A stretch of DNA of 14,622 bases from Ktedonobacterales bacterium (GTDB taxonomy: Bacteria > Chloroflexota > Ktedonobacteria > Ktedonobacterales > JADMIN01), in contig JAICKD010000015.1 in the NCBI GenBank assembly GCA_025928125.1, positions 1 through 14,622 on the forward strand. The letters are read 5' to 3'. The notes beneath the pieces were generated by a model that saw nothing but the letters and a program-made list of their open reading frames with translations, did not search any database and was not told the DNA's origin. This document shows, one piece after another, positions 7,804 to 14,518 of this stretch; position 1 is the first letter of the stretch, and each line of letters opens with the position of its first letter. Position numbers and translations under genes: made by a program.

Positions 7804-7836
7804 AATGGCCAGCGTCACTGCTCGGTCCCGGCCATT
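7804..7836. terminator. Possible bidirectional hairpin between convergent genes
   Basis: AATGGCC (7804-7810) and GGCCATT (7830-7836) form a 7-base inverted repeat around a 19-base loop. It spans the last codons of the LOG-family gene and the short gap after the aminotransferase. There is no T-run on either strand, so this is weak. Confidence 0.25.
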
Positions 7837-8591
7837 GGGCGCGTCGCCTTCTGCAGCTTCTCGTCCGGGGTGGGATGCTCGTGACCGGTGCGCTCCAACC
7901 GTTGTTGGGTCTGTGTGAGGATGCCGGACTCCACAATCTCCATCACCTCATCCAGGTCGTCGGTGATGGTCCAGACGGTCAGGTCATGGGCGGCGACGGT
8001 GTGCAGGCCTTCGAGCATCACCGTGCGCATCCAGTCCGCGAGTGGCTCCCAGAAACTCCTGCCGAAGAGGATGATGGGGACGGTAGTATCCAGTTTCCCC
8101 GTCTGCACCAGCGTGATAAGCTCGAAGAACTCGTCGAGTGTGCCAAATCCGCCGGGGAAGAAGATATAGGCCTCAGCGGAGAAGTCCAGCATGACCTTGC
8201 GGCTGAAGAAGTAGTGAAAGCTGATCGAGCGACGCACGTATGGATTGATGCGCTGTTCATGCGGAAGCTCGATATTGATGCCGACCGAATTACCCCCAGC
8301 GTCCCACGCGCCGTGGTTGCCCGCCTGCATCACACCGGGACCGCCGCCCGTCACGACGGTGAAGCCCCGCTGCGCCAAACGTCGTCCCAATTCGTAGGCT
8401 TGCTTACAATACGGGCCATTCTGCGGCATCCGCGCCGAACCAAAGATGGTAACACTATGCTCGATGTTGCCCAAAAAGGTAAAGCCACTGACGAACTCGC
8501 TCATGATACGAAAAATACGCCAGCTTGGTGTAGTATCGAACTCGGAATGATTTCCGCCTTCTGAACCTGCTGAATCTGATGAACGTGCCAT
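7815..8591 (-). CDS. LOG-family protein (TIGR00730-like, lysine-decarboxylase-like fold)
   Basis: The protein has 258 residues. It carries the two LOG-family signatures, GGGPGVMQAGNHGA starting at residue 82 and PGGFGTLDEFFE at 146-157, with SRKVML at 130-135. Characterised members are cytokinin riboside 5'-monophosphate phosphoribohydrolases that release a base from a nucleoside monophosphate. Bacterial members may act on other nucleotides such as AMP. Older annotations call them lysine decarboxylases, which the motifs do not support. The first 30 residues are polar and extra to the core; a second Met at 30 precedes the conserved part. The ATG at 8591 has GAGGAAAG upstream, inside the end of the preceding dehydrogenase gene. 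The stop of that gene is only two bases away, so the two are translationally coupled. Confidence 0.9.
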   Translation of the reverse strand: MARSSDSAGSEGGNHSEFDTTPSWRIFRIMSEFVSGFTFLGNIEHSVTIFGSARMPQNGPYCKQAYELGRRLAQRGFTVVTGGGPGVMQAGNHGAWDAGGNSVGINIELPHEQRINPYVRRSISFHYFFSRKVMLDFSAEAYIFFPGGFGTLDEFFELITLVQTGKLDTTVPIILFGRSFWEPLADWMRTVMLEGLHTVAAHDLTVWTITDDLDEVMEIVESGILTQTQQRLERTGHEHPTPDEKLQKATRPMAGTEQ

Positions 8592-8593
8592 AA

Positions 8594-9445
8594 CTAGTCT
8601 TTCCTCTCTGCAGAATCTCCCGATGCTGGCGTTGCGGGTGTGGTTCCATCTCTACGTTGCGCATCATCCACACGTTGCGCGCGCTCCTGCTGTGACTGTG
8701 ACCGCGGCCGCAGCACGCGGTCGGCCAGCCAGGGAAGCGCATGCTCGGCCCATATCGCCGGTCGGTAGTACCACGGCGCCACCACTTCCCTGCGTGGATG
8801 CATAATCAGTTCCGCGATGGCGCGCGCCACGATCTCTGGCCCCGGCAACCCGCGTCGCCTGCCGTCGGTCATATTGGAGCGGATAAACCCCGGCGAGACA
8901 ACCGAGACCGAAACGCCGCTGCCCGCGAGCTGGCGACGCAGCGAGAGCGAGAAGCCGCGAACAGCATACTTCGTCGCGGAGTAGATCGGGTCCACGTCGA
9001 CGTGTCCCGCCACCGAAGCGACCGAGATGATCGCGCCGTGGCGGCGTTCGAGCATCCCCGGCAGCACAGCGCGGGTCAGCAGCACAACGCCGCGCAGGTT
9101 CGTGTCTAGCATCCGCTCGATATCCTCAGGCGACATCCTGGCAAACGAACGGAGCGAGCCGATGCCCGCGTTGTTGACGAGAATATCGATCTGCCCATAC
9201 GCTTCGATGGCGCGCGCCACCAGCGCATCGATCTGTGCCACATCGGTGACATCGGTGGGAATGGCGATTGCCTCGCCACCTAAGCGCTTGATTGCCTGCG
9301 CCTCGGCGTCGAGCAGATCGGTTCGACGCGCCGCCAGCACGAGACGCGCGCCACGCCGCGCCAGTTCACGTGCGGTGGCCGCGCCGATCCCCGAACTGGA
9401 CCCAGTCACCAGCGCAACCTGACCGGCCAGTGGTTTGCTCTCCAT
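8594..9445 (-). CDS. Short-chain dehydrogenase/reductase (SDR)
   Basis: The protein has 283 residues. The classical SDR order is visible: the TGSSSGIG dinucleotide-binding loop at 14-21, an Asp-Val pair at 65-66, NNAG at 91-94, and the catalytic Tyr155 and Lys159 in YSATK. Ser144 in VASVAG is the likely third catalytic residue, although the spacing to Tyr is about two residues shorter than usual. The AARR stretch after the second strand (38-41) favours NADPH, by family rule. It is a cytoplasmic oxidoreductase of unknown substrate. The C-terminal tail of about 40 residues, after RPRSQSQQERAQRV, is charged, low in complexity and probably disordered. The ATG has GGGAGG seven bases upstream. It is the first gene of a two-gene operon with the LOG-family protein. 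Confidence 0.9.
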   Translation of the reverse strand: MESKPLAGQVALVTGSSSGIGAATARELARRGARLVLAARRTDLLDAEAQAIKRLGGEAIAIPTDVTDVAQIDALVARAIEAYGQIDILVNNAGIGSLRSFARMSPEDIERMLDTNLRGVVLLTRAVLPGMLERRHGAIISVASVAGHVDVDPIYSATKYAVRGFSLSLRRQLAGSGVSVSVVSPGFIRSNMTDGRRRGLPGPEIVARAIAELIMHPRREVVAPWYYRPAIWAEHALPWLADRVLRPRSQSQQERAQRVDDAQRRDGTTPATPASGDSAERKD

Positions 9446-9785
9446 ACGGTAACCTCCCTGGTATCATCTTCGATGGTGTGACACGAGAATAGCACAGCCC
9501 TCGAGAGCACATGGCGGCGCCTGGTCCGCTCTGCGCCAGCGCCGACCGGAGGAAACGTGACCGCCTGAACGCGCGGCGCGTCGTAACTGGCGTCGGGTAG
9601 CTTCGTCCATTCTCATCTGGCGCTCATGCAACGTGAATCTGTGAATAAGGCACGGCGTCTGCGAAGTGGACGCGGAATGGACAGGGCGCGCACAACTTTC
9701 GATACAACGAAGCGTATGTTCTAATGATGAGAGGCGAGTCCGGCGCGCACCTCCCGTGGTCAAGGATTTGTGGAGGAAGAGAACG
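9446..9785. other. 340-base intergenic region between divergent operons
   Basis: No convincing gene is seen here. The left part should hold the SDR-LOG promoter. On the minus strand TGCTATTCT, with the -10-like hexamer at 9486-9491, resembles an extended -10, and a small GTGT-G-ACAC palindrome lies at 9476-9484. The right part probably holds the promoter of the DUF5808-like gene: TCTAAT at 9720-9725 with TTTCGA 17 bases upstream (9697-9702). Open frames crossing the region have no SD and no recognisable protein character. Confidence 0.4.
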
Positions 9786-10142
9786 ATGGGAAAACTGACT
9801 TGGTTCACAGCCGGGGTCATTGCCGGTCTGAGTGCGGCGGCCATTGGACAGGAGCTTGCCCGTCATCCCAACGAGCGCACGTGGAAGGGGAAAGTCGCGG
9901 GCGTCCCCTACAACTTCCATGTGGCTGAGTGGAGTGAGGTCGCCAAAGGGTATTGGGACCCAGCCAACGAGAAGGTGCTGTCGTCGCGGGGCATTGGCCT
10001 CGGCTGGGGCGTCAACTTCGCCGCCGTCACGCAGAAGGCGCAGGGACTGGTGGAAAACGTACAGCATATGGTGCAACAGGCAGGTGATTCGGCGGCACAG
10101 TCGAATCACCATCAACAGGTATCGGAGCCGGTTGAACGGTAG
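9786..10142 (+). CDS. Small membrane-anchored DUF5808-like protein
   Basis: The protein has 118 residues. An N-terminal hydrophobic helix (about 5-22, WFTAGVIAGLSAAAIG) should anchor it in the membrane. The middle resembles the DUF5808 pattern, with GVPYNF (39-44) and then YWDPANEKVLSSRGIGLGWG (56-75), followed by VNF, the part that in relatives reads W-N-P-D-D...GLGW-x-x-N. Its function is unknown. The C-terminal 20 residues are Gln/His/Ser rich and probably disordered. The open frame begins at 9666, but the ATG at 9786 is chosen because GGAGGAAG (9772-9779) precedes it and the anchor follows directly. It lies 100 bases before the NfeD-like gene on the same strand and may be the first gene of the flotillin operon. 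Confidence 0.72.
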   Translation: MGKLTWFTAGVIAGLSAAAIGQELARHPNERTWKGKVAGVPYNFHVAEWSEVAKGYWDPANEKVLSSRGIGLGWGVNFAAVTQKAQGLVENVQHMVQQAGDSAAQSNHHQQVSEPVER

Positions 10143-10177
10143 CCCGCAGGCTGGTCGTGTTGAGATGAATCCCTGGC

Positions 10178-10194
10178 TCATGCCGTCAGCATGA
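10178..10194 (+). other. Nested hairpin in the gap before the NfeD-like gene
   Basis: TCATGC (10178-10183) pairs with GCATGA (10189-10194) around the loop CGTCA. An outer pair, GCTGGTC (10150-10156) with GACCAGC (10193-10199), can form the alternative, larger stem. The two share bases at 10193-10194, so they are partly exclusive. There is no T-run. It could be an RNA-processing or attenuation structure between the DUF5808-like and NfeD-like genes. Confidence 0.35.
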
Positions 10195-10242
10195 CCAGCA
10201 CGATGCGCCCGTCATGGCTCCTCACCTCTGGAGGCGGTTGGC

Positions 10243-11067
10243 ATGCTTGCCACTGACCCATTATCCCTCGTGTTTATTGGCTGCGCGGTGTTCTCAGGCG
10301 CATTCCTGGTGATCTCCACGCTCCTGGGCGCAGGCGAGAGTCACTTCGGCCACCTCGGTGGACATACCGGTGATACCGGAGGCCATGATCTCCATGTTGG
10401 CCACGCCGATAGTGGCGGCGCGGGCCACGCGGCGCACGCAGCCGATGGCGGCCATGCGATGCACGGCGCACACACCCACGCGGATGGCGGCCACGCCGAT
10501 AGCAGCTCCGCACAGGCGGTCGCCACACCTTCGGTTTGGGCCTCGATTGAAAATACGCTGCTGGGCGCCCTCAACCTCTACGGGCTGCTGATGTTCCTGC
10601 TCATATTCGGGCTGGTGGGCTATGTGGCCCATGCGGTACTCAGCTGGGGTGTCCTGTTCGTCATTCTGGTACCACTGCTCTTTGGGGTGGCGTGCGCCAT
10701 CGGGGTGACAACGCTGCTCCATATCGTCTTTGCCACCGGCAAAGATACCGAGCTGACTGCCACCGATGCGCGGCTGGAGGGGCGGCTGGGAACCGTGACG
10801 ATGGCCATTCGCTCGGGCGGCATCGGCGAGATCATCTTCACCCGTAAAGCCGGGGGGCGACAGAGCGTGGGCGCGCGTAGCGCCAGCGGCGAGGCGATAC
10901 CGGCGGGATCGGAGATCGTCATTCTAGACTACCAGGACGGGATCGCCAGCGTGCAGTCGTGGGACAATTTCATGGCCGCTGTGCGCGCTGGCGATCTGCC
11001 GGAACTCGCGCCGATAGAGGCAAAACAACCGCAGTTGCCGACGCCCGATCAGCCCAAAGAGGAGTGA
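10243..11067 (+). CDS. NfeD/YqiJ-like membrane protein with histidine-rich segment
   Basis: The protein has 274 residues. A first hydrophobic helix lies at about 7-29. A Gly/His/Ala-rich segment at 34-84 contains 13 histidines. Two further helices lie at about 106-127 and 133-163. The C-terminal domain (about 172-240) has the small beta-barrel look of NfeD/OB-fold proteins: LEGRLGTVTMAIRSGGIGEI, then G-S-E-I-V-I-L-D and G-I-A-S-V. NfeD-like proteins are encoded beside SPFH/flotillin genes and are thought to work with them in membrane microdomains. The E. coli yqiJ-yqiK pair is the closest analogue. The ATG has GGAGG eight bases upstream. The flotillin gene follows after 74 bases. The histidine-rich insert is not a usual feature of the family and could bind metal, which is inference. 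Membrane topology is not settled. Confidence 0.82.
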   Translation: MLATDPLSLVFIGCAVFSGAFLVISTLLGAGESHFGHLGGHTGDTGGHDLHVGHADSGGAGHAAHAADGGHAMHGAHTHADGGHADSSSAQAVATPSVWASIENTLLGALNLYGLLMFLLIFGLVGYVAHAVLSWGVLFVILVPLLFGVACAIGVTTLLHIVFATGKDTELTATDARLEGRLGTVTMAIRSGGIGEIIFTRKAGGRQSVGARSASGEAIPAGSEIVILDYQDGIASVQSWDNFMAAVRAGDLPELAPIEAKQPQLPTPDQPKEE

Positions 11068-11088
11068 TGTCCGCGCTCAATTCATCAC

Positions 11089-11102
11089 TATTCGCATGAA
11101 TA
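11089..11102. repeat. Short inverted repeat between the NfeD-like and flotillin genes
   Basis: TATTC-GCAT-GAATA is a perfect inverted repeat with 5-base arms in the 74-base gap. It may only be a weak RNA hairpin; TCGCATG is also directly repeated nearby. Significance is unclear. Confidence 0.25.
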
Positions 11103-11141
11103 CTCGCATGGCCGTAATTCGGATGATGGGGAGGGACTGAA

Positions 11142-12854
11142 ATGGATCCGTTGATCGTACTGATCCTGATAATCATTCTGGCGGTGGTAGCCGTGCTGCT
11201 CATCCTCAACCTGTATGGGCGCATGTTCCGCAAGGTCGGCCCGAACCAGGCGCTGATTGTCTACGGCGCGGGCGGCCAGCGCATTCTCACAGGTGGTGGG
11301 AGGCTGGTCATTCCGCTGGTGCAGGAATCGAAGCTCTTCTCGCTAGAGCTGATGTCATTCGACGTCGCGCCGCAGCAGAACCTCTACACGAATCAGGGTG
11401 TCTCGGTGAAGGTGGAGGCGGTCACGCAGCTCAAGGTGCGTTCGGACCAAGAGAGCATTCTTACTGCCGCCGAGCAGTTCCTGAGCAAGACGCCACAAGA
11501 GCGCGAGGGGATGATCCGACTGGTGATGGAAGGCCACCTGCGCGGCATCGTCGGCCTGCTGACCGTCGAGCAGATCGTCAAAGAGCCGGAGATGGTCAGC
11601 GAGAAGATGCGCACCACCAGCTCCGCCGACCTGGCGAAGATGGGCCTGGAGGTCGTCTCGTTCACGATCAAAGAAGTGCGTGACGAGAACGACTACATTT
11701 CCAACATGGGCCGACCAGAGATCGAGCGTATCAAGAAAGAGGCGAATATCGCCGCGGCGCTGGCCGCACGCGATACGCAGATTCAGCAGGCGTCGGCTAC
11801 CCGCGAATCGGCGGTTGCCAAGTCGAGCGCCGACCAGGCTCGTGTCGAGGCGGAGGCGGCTTCGCAGACAAAGCAGGCGGAGTTCCAGCGCGATCTGGCC
11901 GTCAAGCGTGCTGAATATGACGCCGAGGTGAAGAAGCAAGAGATGATTGCTTCAAAAGCCAGCGATTTGCAGGCGCAGATCGTCCAGCAGCAGATCGTGG
12001 CAGAGGCGGCAAAGGCCCAGGAGATCGACCGCACCGCGCAGACGCGCGTCCAGGAGGCCGAGGCGCACCGCCGCCAGATGGAGCTTGAGGCGACAGTCAT
12101 CAAGGCGGCAGAGGCAGAAAAGCAGCGCGTCACCCAGATAGCGGAAGCCGAGAAGCAGCGGATGTCGTTGGAGGCCGATGGGCGCGCGGCGGCGTTGCGC
12201 GCCCAGGCGTCGGCGGAGGCCGAGGCGGCGAAGGTTCGCGGCGCGGCGGATGCTGAGGCGGCGCGGCTACGCGGCATGGCCGAGGCGGACGTCATCCGGG
12301 CGAAGGGCGAAGCTGAGGCCGAGGCGATGCGCGTGAAGGCAGCCGCCTACAATGAGTACAACCAGGCCGCCGTGCTCGATAAGGTCATCACCAACCTTCC
12401 CGAAGTGGTGCGCGCGATTGCCGAGCCGCTGGCGAAGGTGGACAAGATCAGCATCGTCTCGACCGGCGGCGCGAACGGCAGCAACCTTGGCGCCAGCCGC
12501 GTGACCGGCGATGTGGTGAACATGCTGGCGCAGATGCCAGTCATTCTGGAGGCGCTCACGGGCGTCAAGATGAGCGACCTGATGGCGCGCGTGCCGGGCC
12601 TGCGCACGGTGGAAGGCTCGACCAGCGATGGCTCGCCAGACGGCGCGAACGGCGCGAACGGCACGAATGGAGCCAGCGAGACACCGACGCCGCCAACAGT
12701 CCAGCGGGTGAAGGTACCCGCGCCAGAGGCAGAGGCGGATGATACGTCCGCCCCAAGCGTTCCGGTCAACTCGGATCGTCCCTCCACCAACAATTCAGCC
12801 AGCGGCGCATCTGGCGGCCCAACCACCGGACCGCGCAAACAGCCAATGCGCTAA
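11142..12854 (+). CDS. Flotillin-like SPFH-domain protein
   Basis: The protein has 570 residues. An N-terminal hydrophobic anchor (3-25) is followed by the SPFH/Band-7 domain (about 26-195). A long Ala/Glu/Lys/Arg/Gln-rich coiled coil (about 195-405), with repeated EAEA, AEKQR and AEAEA blocks, is the flotillin hallmark. Then comes a conserved C-terminal oligomerisation region (about 405-490, with VITNLPEVVRAIAEPLAKV). The last 75 residues are Gly/Asn/Ser/Pro rich and disordered. Flotillins scaffold liquid-ordered membrane domains and affect membrane fluidity and assembly of protein complexes. The ATG is preceded by GGGGAGGG. It is the last gene before a strong terminator and forms a unit with the NfeD-like gene. 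The tail holds the short repeat GAN-GAN-GTN. Confidence 0.93.
   Translation: MDPLIVLILIIILAVVAVLLILNLYGRMFRKVGPNQALIVYGAGGQRILTGGGRLVIPLVQESKLFSLELMSFDVAPQQNLYTNQGVSVKVEAVTQLKVRSDQESILTAAEQFLSKTPQEREGMIRLVMEGHLRGIVGLLTVEQIVKEPEMVSEKMRTTSSADLAKMGLEVVSFTIKEVRDENDYISNMGRPEIERIKKEANIAAALAARDTQIQQASATRESAVAKSSADQARVEAEAASQTKQAEFQRDLAVKRAEYDAEVKKQEMIASKASDLQAQIVQQQIVAEAAKAQEIDRTAQTRVQEAEAHRRQMELEATVIKAAEAEKQRVTQIAEAEKQRMSLEADGRAAALRAQASAEAEAAKVRGAADAEAARLRGMAEADVIRAKGEAEAEAMRVKAAAYNEYNQAAVLDKVITNLPEVVRAIAEPLAKVDKISIVSTGGANGSNLGASRVTGDVVNMLAQMPVILEALTGVKMSDLMARVPGLRTVEGSTSDGSPDGANGANGTNGASETPTPPTVQRVKVPAPEAEADDTSAPSVPVNSDRPSTNNSASGASGGPTTGPRKQPMR
12642..12668 (+). repeat. Three tandem 9-base repeats in the flotillin tail
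   Basis: GGCGCGAAC occurs at 12642-12650 and 12651-12659, and the variant GGCACGAAT at 12660-12668. They encode Gly-Ala-Asn twice and Gly-Thr-Asn once. They keep the reading frame, so copy-number change would only lengthen the disordered tail. Confidence 0.8.
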
Positions 12855-12874
12855 TTGCTGACGACCATGCGTCA

Positions 12875-12916
12875 ATCAGGGCTATTTCCTCAAGGAGATG
12901 GCCCTGATGCTTTTTT
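12875..12916 (+). terminator. Intrinsic terminator of the flotillin operon
   Basis: ATCAGGGC (12875-12882) pairs perfectly with GCCCTGAT (12901-12908), followed after two bases by six T (12911-12916). A small inner stem can form in the loop. It starts 20 bases after the flotillin stop codon. Confidence 0.85.
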
Positions 12917-12921
12917 CCGAC

Positions 12922-13288
12922 TTGACAAGAGCTTTAGGCCGCCGCAAATCACCGGCCGTGGTGAGGCGTGTTCTGCCGCAGCCAGATGGTCTATACACAT
13001 TGCCGATTCCTCCCTATTATGCGAAAATCGCCTCATAGGCATCTTGCACCTCACCAATCAAATAGTGTTTCGGCGGTTCCGTGGTAAATCGTTCCCACGG
13101 GTAAAAGCACTACCGTATCTTGGACGTGGTGCGCTGCGCTTGAGCCAGAGTTTATTTTAGAGCCTAGCTCGCCTGGCGATGCAGTCAACGCCTTTTGGGG
13201 CCGGGCAGGCCCTTCAGGAGCTAACGTGAGCCGTTGGGCTGTGCGTTTTCTGAGAATCCGTGGGGCTTTAGCCCGTGCGGAGTGTCAA
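12922..13288 (+). mobile_element. Possible internally deleted IS200/IS605-family (TnpB-type) element
   Basis: The right end is the stronger part: an imperfect hairpin at 13258-13280 (CCGTGGGGC, loop TTTA, GCCCGTGCGG) followed by AGTGTCAA. This matches the subterminal palindrome and TCAA tip seen at the right end of IS1341-group elements. On the left, TTGAC (12922-12926) is a typical target or left cleavage site for elements ending in TCAA. It is followed about 22 bases later by a hairpin, TCACC/GGTGA (12949-12964), at the distance expected of a left-end palindrome. There is no tnpA or tnpB. The AT-richer composition fits an insertion. The left boundary is inference; only the right end is well supported. 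Confidence 0.4.
13198..13288 (+). ncRNA. Omega-RNA-like scaffold remnant of a TnpB element
   Basis: Three hairpins follow one another on the plus strand. The first is GGGCC/GGCCC (13198-13202 and 13208-13212). The second is AGCTAACG with CGTTGGGCT (13219-13226 and 13232-13240, one bulge). The third is the GGGC-TTTA-GCCC hairpin (13258-13280). The sequence ends in TGTCAA. In TnpB systems the omega-RNA covers the end of tnpB and the right end of the element, and the bases just after the TCAA tip serve as guide. Here that guide would start at 13289 with AACTTGCCTGG. Whether the RNA is made is unknown, and no TnpB is encoded nearby. Confidence 0.45.
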
Positions 13289-13490
13289 AACTTGCCTGGT
13301 ACCCGCTATCGTGGTTGAGGTTGGTTTTTCAGTACAGTTTGCAGACATCCGCCAGCGGGGACATGAGAAAGTGCGCTGTATGACGCATGCGCCCGCTCCA
13401 TATGGCCTCGATGCGACGTGGACTCGTTCGTAGATGACGCGGGCAAAGGAGAGAACAGGGCTCGCCAAGACATATGTCAGAAGGGTCACC

Positions 13491-14474
13491 ATGACACCCA
13501 GGCAGCGGATTGCTATTCGGCTCGCGTTCGCCCTCATCGCCATCTCCGGTGGATTGCTGGCTATCGCGCTCACGCATACCAACACCGAAGCCAGTTGCTC
13601 CACCTGCACCGGCACGTACTATGGTGTCAATGAAACCCGGATGAATCAGGCTATTGGCGGTACCATCTGGCCCCAGACGCTCAGCAACGCCTGCGCGGTG
13701 GCCGATGTTGTTGGGCTGGTCAACTACGACTACCTGAAAGCGGGCAAGTCGCTCAAATTCCCGAATAGCGCGTACCAGACATCAGTGGAGCAATACAACC
13801 AGACATCCGGCAGCAGCGAGTGGGGGTACGCGAAACCAACCAACCAGGTGGGCGGCATCACGAATATCGCCCCTGATTTTGGCAATGACCCACGCTCCGC
13901 GGCCAATGACGTACAGCACTATGATGTCAGTGGCAGCGCGGTTCACGATTATATCTATCGCTGGCAGTTTGCCCACAGGATCCAGCCATCATACGCTCAG
14001 CAGGTACTCGAGGCGACAACGCTCATCGTACGCGGATTGAAGAACTGGCAGGAACCGGCCATAGTGTTTATCAACGGCGGTCTGCACTCCGTGCTGGTGA
14101 CGGGCGCATGGTCCTCGAACGACCCTAATACACACTTCCCGGCCAATATTCAGGGACTGGTCTACCGCGATTCCGAGGGGAATTCATCGACCAGCAGGCA
14201 GGAGATCCCGATAAGCACCTGGATTGGCGGCCATTTCTCCAACCAGTTCGGGGTCTACTCGCTCTGGTCGTTCTATTATGGCGACCGATTCAAGACCGGC
14301 GATATGCGCAACACGTTAGACCCGGAACCGATCGTTGGTCCATACAAGCCATCGGCGCGGTTTCCGCATCATTGGTATCTGGGTTTCACCTGGGTGCAAC
14401 ATGATAGCATCACCGCCTACGACGCGGACTGGGCCATCAACGCGTATACCAATCGGGTCATGCTGACCCCATAA
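13491..14474 (+). CDS. Secreted C39-like cysteine-peptidase-fold protein
   Basis: The protein has 327 residues. It starts with a signal peptide: basic TPRQRIAIR, hydrophobic core about 11-28, then polar residues; cleavage near 35 is likely. The order of key residues fits the C39/papain-like fold: Gln62 six residues before Cys68 (QTLSNACAVADV), His199 in GGLHSVLVTGAW, and Asp227 in VYRDSEGN. The Gln-Cys spacing matches C39 peptidases. The mature protein should act outside the cell, perhaps as a peptidase, but the substrate is unknown. Conservation elsewhere is low, so a non-catalytic role is possible. The mature N-terminus has a CSTC pair (36-39). The open frame begins at 13434, but the ATG at 13491 is chosen for AGAAGGG five bases upstream and for the signal peptide. 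Its leader contains the mobile-element remnant. Confidence 0.7.
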   Translation: MTPRQRIAIRLAFALIAISGGLLAIALTHTNTEASCSTCTGTYYGVNETRMNQAIGGTIWPQTLSNACAVADVVGLVNYDYLKAGKSLKFPNSAYQTSVEQYNQTSGSSEWGYAKPTNQVGGITNIAPDFGNDPRSAANDVQHYDVSGSAVHDYIYRWQFAHRIQPSYAQQVLEATTLIVRGLKNWQEPAIVFINGGLHSVLVTGAWSSNDPNTHFPANIQGLVYRDSEGNSSTSRQEIPISTWIGGHFSNQFGVYSLWSFYYGDRFKTGDMRNTLDPEPIVGPYKPSARFPHHWYLGFTWVQHDSITAYDADWAINAYTNRVMLTP

Positions 14475-14518
14475 AGAGATGTGAGTGTCGGTAACCAGCA
14501 CGAGTGAGGTGGTAGAGA

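Larger units (their letters stand above)
12855..13490. other. 636-base region between flotillin and peptidase genes, no intact gene
   Basis: The region is visibly AT-richer than its neighbours, especially around 13000-13160. In order it holds the flotillin terminator (12875-12916), a TTGAC at 12922-12926, a small hairpin TCACC/GGTGA (12949-12964), an inverted repeat CCGTGG/CCACGG (13079-13084 and 13095-13100), three consecutive hairpins with an IS200/IS605-like right tip (13198-13288), and the leader of the peptidase gene. I find no coding signal I would defend. No clear promoter for the peptidase gene is seen. Confidence 0.6.

Noticed and set aside
9464..10181. Minus-strand frames of 126 and 185 residues over the DUF5808-like gene
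   Set aside because: They are antisense to an SD-supported gene with a membrane anchor and a recognisable domain pattern.
12890..13000. 36-residue minus-strand frame starting at 13000 with a good GGGAGG six to eight bases upstream
   Set aside because: The SD is attractive, but the frame ends inside the flotillin terminator stem and overlaps the left part of the mobile-element remnant; the sequence has no recognisable features. Conservation in relatives would be needed to revive it.
12855..13160. 101-residue open frame directly after the flotillin stop
   Set aside because: It begins at a TTG inside the terminator leader with no SD, crosses the intrinsic terminator, and has no protein-family character.
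13130..13257. Possible decayed tnpB C-terminus around the string GDAVNA (from about 13175)
   Set aside because: The residues resemble TnpB tails only over a few positions, other frames look equally plausible, and stops are nearby; too little to call a pseudogene.
13171..13300. A cyclic-di-GMP or other riboswitch in the leader of the peptidase gene
   Set aside because: The hairpin series and TCAA tip fit an IS200/IS605 end better, and I see no conserved riboswitch core such as the GEMM motif.
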